A DNA stretch of 6,752 nucleotides from Nitratiruptor sp. (GTDB lineage: Bacteria; Campylobacterota; Campylobacteria; Campylobacterales; Nitratiruptoraceae), in contig WGAX01000028.1 in NCBI GenBank assembly GCA_015494595.1, positions 1 to 6,752 of the forward strand. The letters are read 5' to 3'. Shown here in pieces: positions 6,650 to 6,752 of this stretch (position 1 is the stretch's first letter; each line of letters starts with the position of its first letter). The notes beneath the pieces are model-generated. The model was not told the DNA's origin, searched no databases, and saw nothing but the letters and a program-made list of their open reading frames with translations. A program made the translations under genes and the position numbers.

Positions 6650-6752
6650 CCGCTTTTGCCTTTTTCATCTGCTCTTCAATCTGATCTACTGTTTTACCTA
6701 CACGATTCCATCTTGGCACATAGTTTTGATCCCAACTCCAATAGATAAACCA
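6636..6752 (-). CDS. lepB: Signal peptidase I, C-terminal end only
   Basis: The frame enters from the right edge and gives 38 codons to a TAA at 6636-6638. The peptide begins WFIYWSWDQNYVPRWNRVGK and ends in a charged helix, QIEEQMKKAKAVGSS. A W-F-x-Y-W-S stretch followed by R-W-x-R-x-G matches the extreme C-terminus of type I signal peptidases, which cleave signal peptides from exported proteins at the outer face of the inner membrane. The catalytic Ser/Lys region lies outside the window. The identification also rests on position, since lepB precedes the M50 gene in the Helicobacter order I recall. Its stop lies 14 bp inside the protease gene. Confidence 0.75.
   Translation of the reverse strand, partial: WFIYWSWDQNYVPRWNRVGKTVDQIEEQMKKAKAVGSS
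6659..6665 (-). promoter_or_regulatory. Ribosome-binding site supporting a TTG start
   Basis: AAAAAGG on the minus strand, 9 bases before the TTG at 6649 and inside the lepB coding region. It supports the non-ATG start of the M50 protease gene. The match is only moderate, so coupling to lepB termination may contribute. Confidence 0.5.

Noticed and set aside
1..6752. Mobile elements, CRISPR repeats, tRNA/rRNA genes, toxin-antitoxin or defence genes
   Set aside because: I saw no inverted terminal repeats, regular direct repeats, tRNA-like folds or relevant protein motifs. Recognised housekeeping genes account for almost every base.

Overview
This 6.75 kb window looks like chromosomal housekeeping DNA from a Campylobacterota (epsilonproteobacterial) genome. 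The moderately AT-rich composition, the protein sequence styles and above all the gene order suggest this. From memory (not checked here), lepB, an M50 protease gene, rpiB, a small ORF, apt, a DedA-type gene, pepA and ychF run in the same order in Helicobacter pylori (about HP0576 down to HP0569). The main difference here is a trpB gene between apt and dedA. A free-living sulfur- or hydrogen-oxidising member such as a Nitratiruptor- or Sulfurovum-like organism is my guess. The genus cannot be fixed from this sequence alone.

Layout, left to right: the 3' part of trmA (tRNA uracil-54 methyltransferase) is the only plus-strand gene and runs in from the left edge. It ends tail-to-tail with ychF and overlaps it by 11 bp. 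Everything else is on the minus strand and is transcribed from right to left: lepB (only the C-terminal 38 codons are present), M50 site-2-type protease, rpiB, a 33-codon single-membrane-span ORF, apt, trpB, dedA, pepA, ychF. Adjacent genes overlap by 1-14 bp or are separated by 0-8 bp, so this is almost certainly one polycistronic unit with extensive translational coupling. Its promoter lies beyond the right edge.

The gene products fall into three loose groups. LepB, the M50 protease, DedA and the small membrane peptide act at the membrane (signal-peptide removal, intramembrane proteolysis, lipid or envelope homeostasis). RpiB makes ribose-5-phosphate, the precursor of PRPP, which Apt consumes to salvage adenine. 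TrpB makes tryptophan, whose pathway also uses PRPP upstream. PepA and YchF act in peptide turnover and at the ribosome.

There is no mobile element, CRISPR array, rRNA, tRNA or phage gene, and no gene-free stretch over 300 bp. I see no clearly new system. The items most worth a second look are the unlisted small membrane ORF between rpiB and apt, its A7 tract where loss of one base would fuse it to Apt, the isolated trpB, and the overlapping convergent gene ends.
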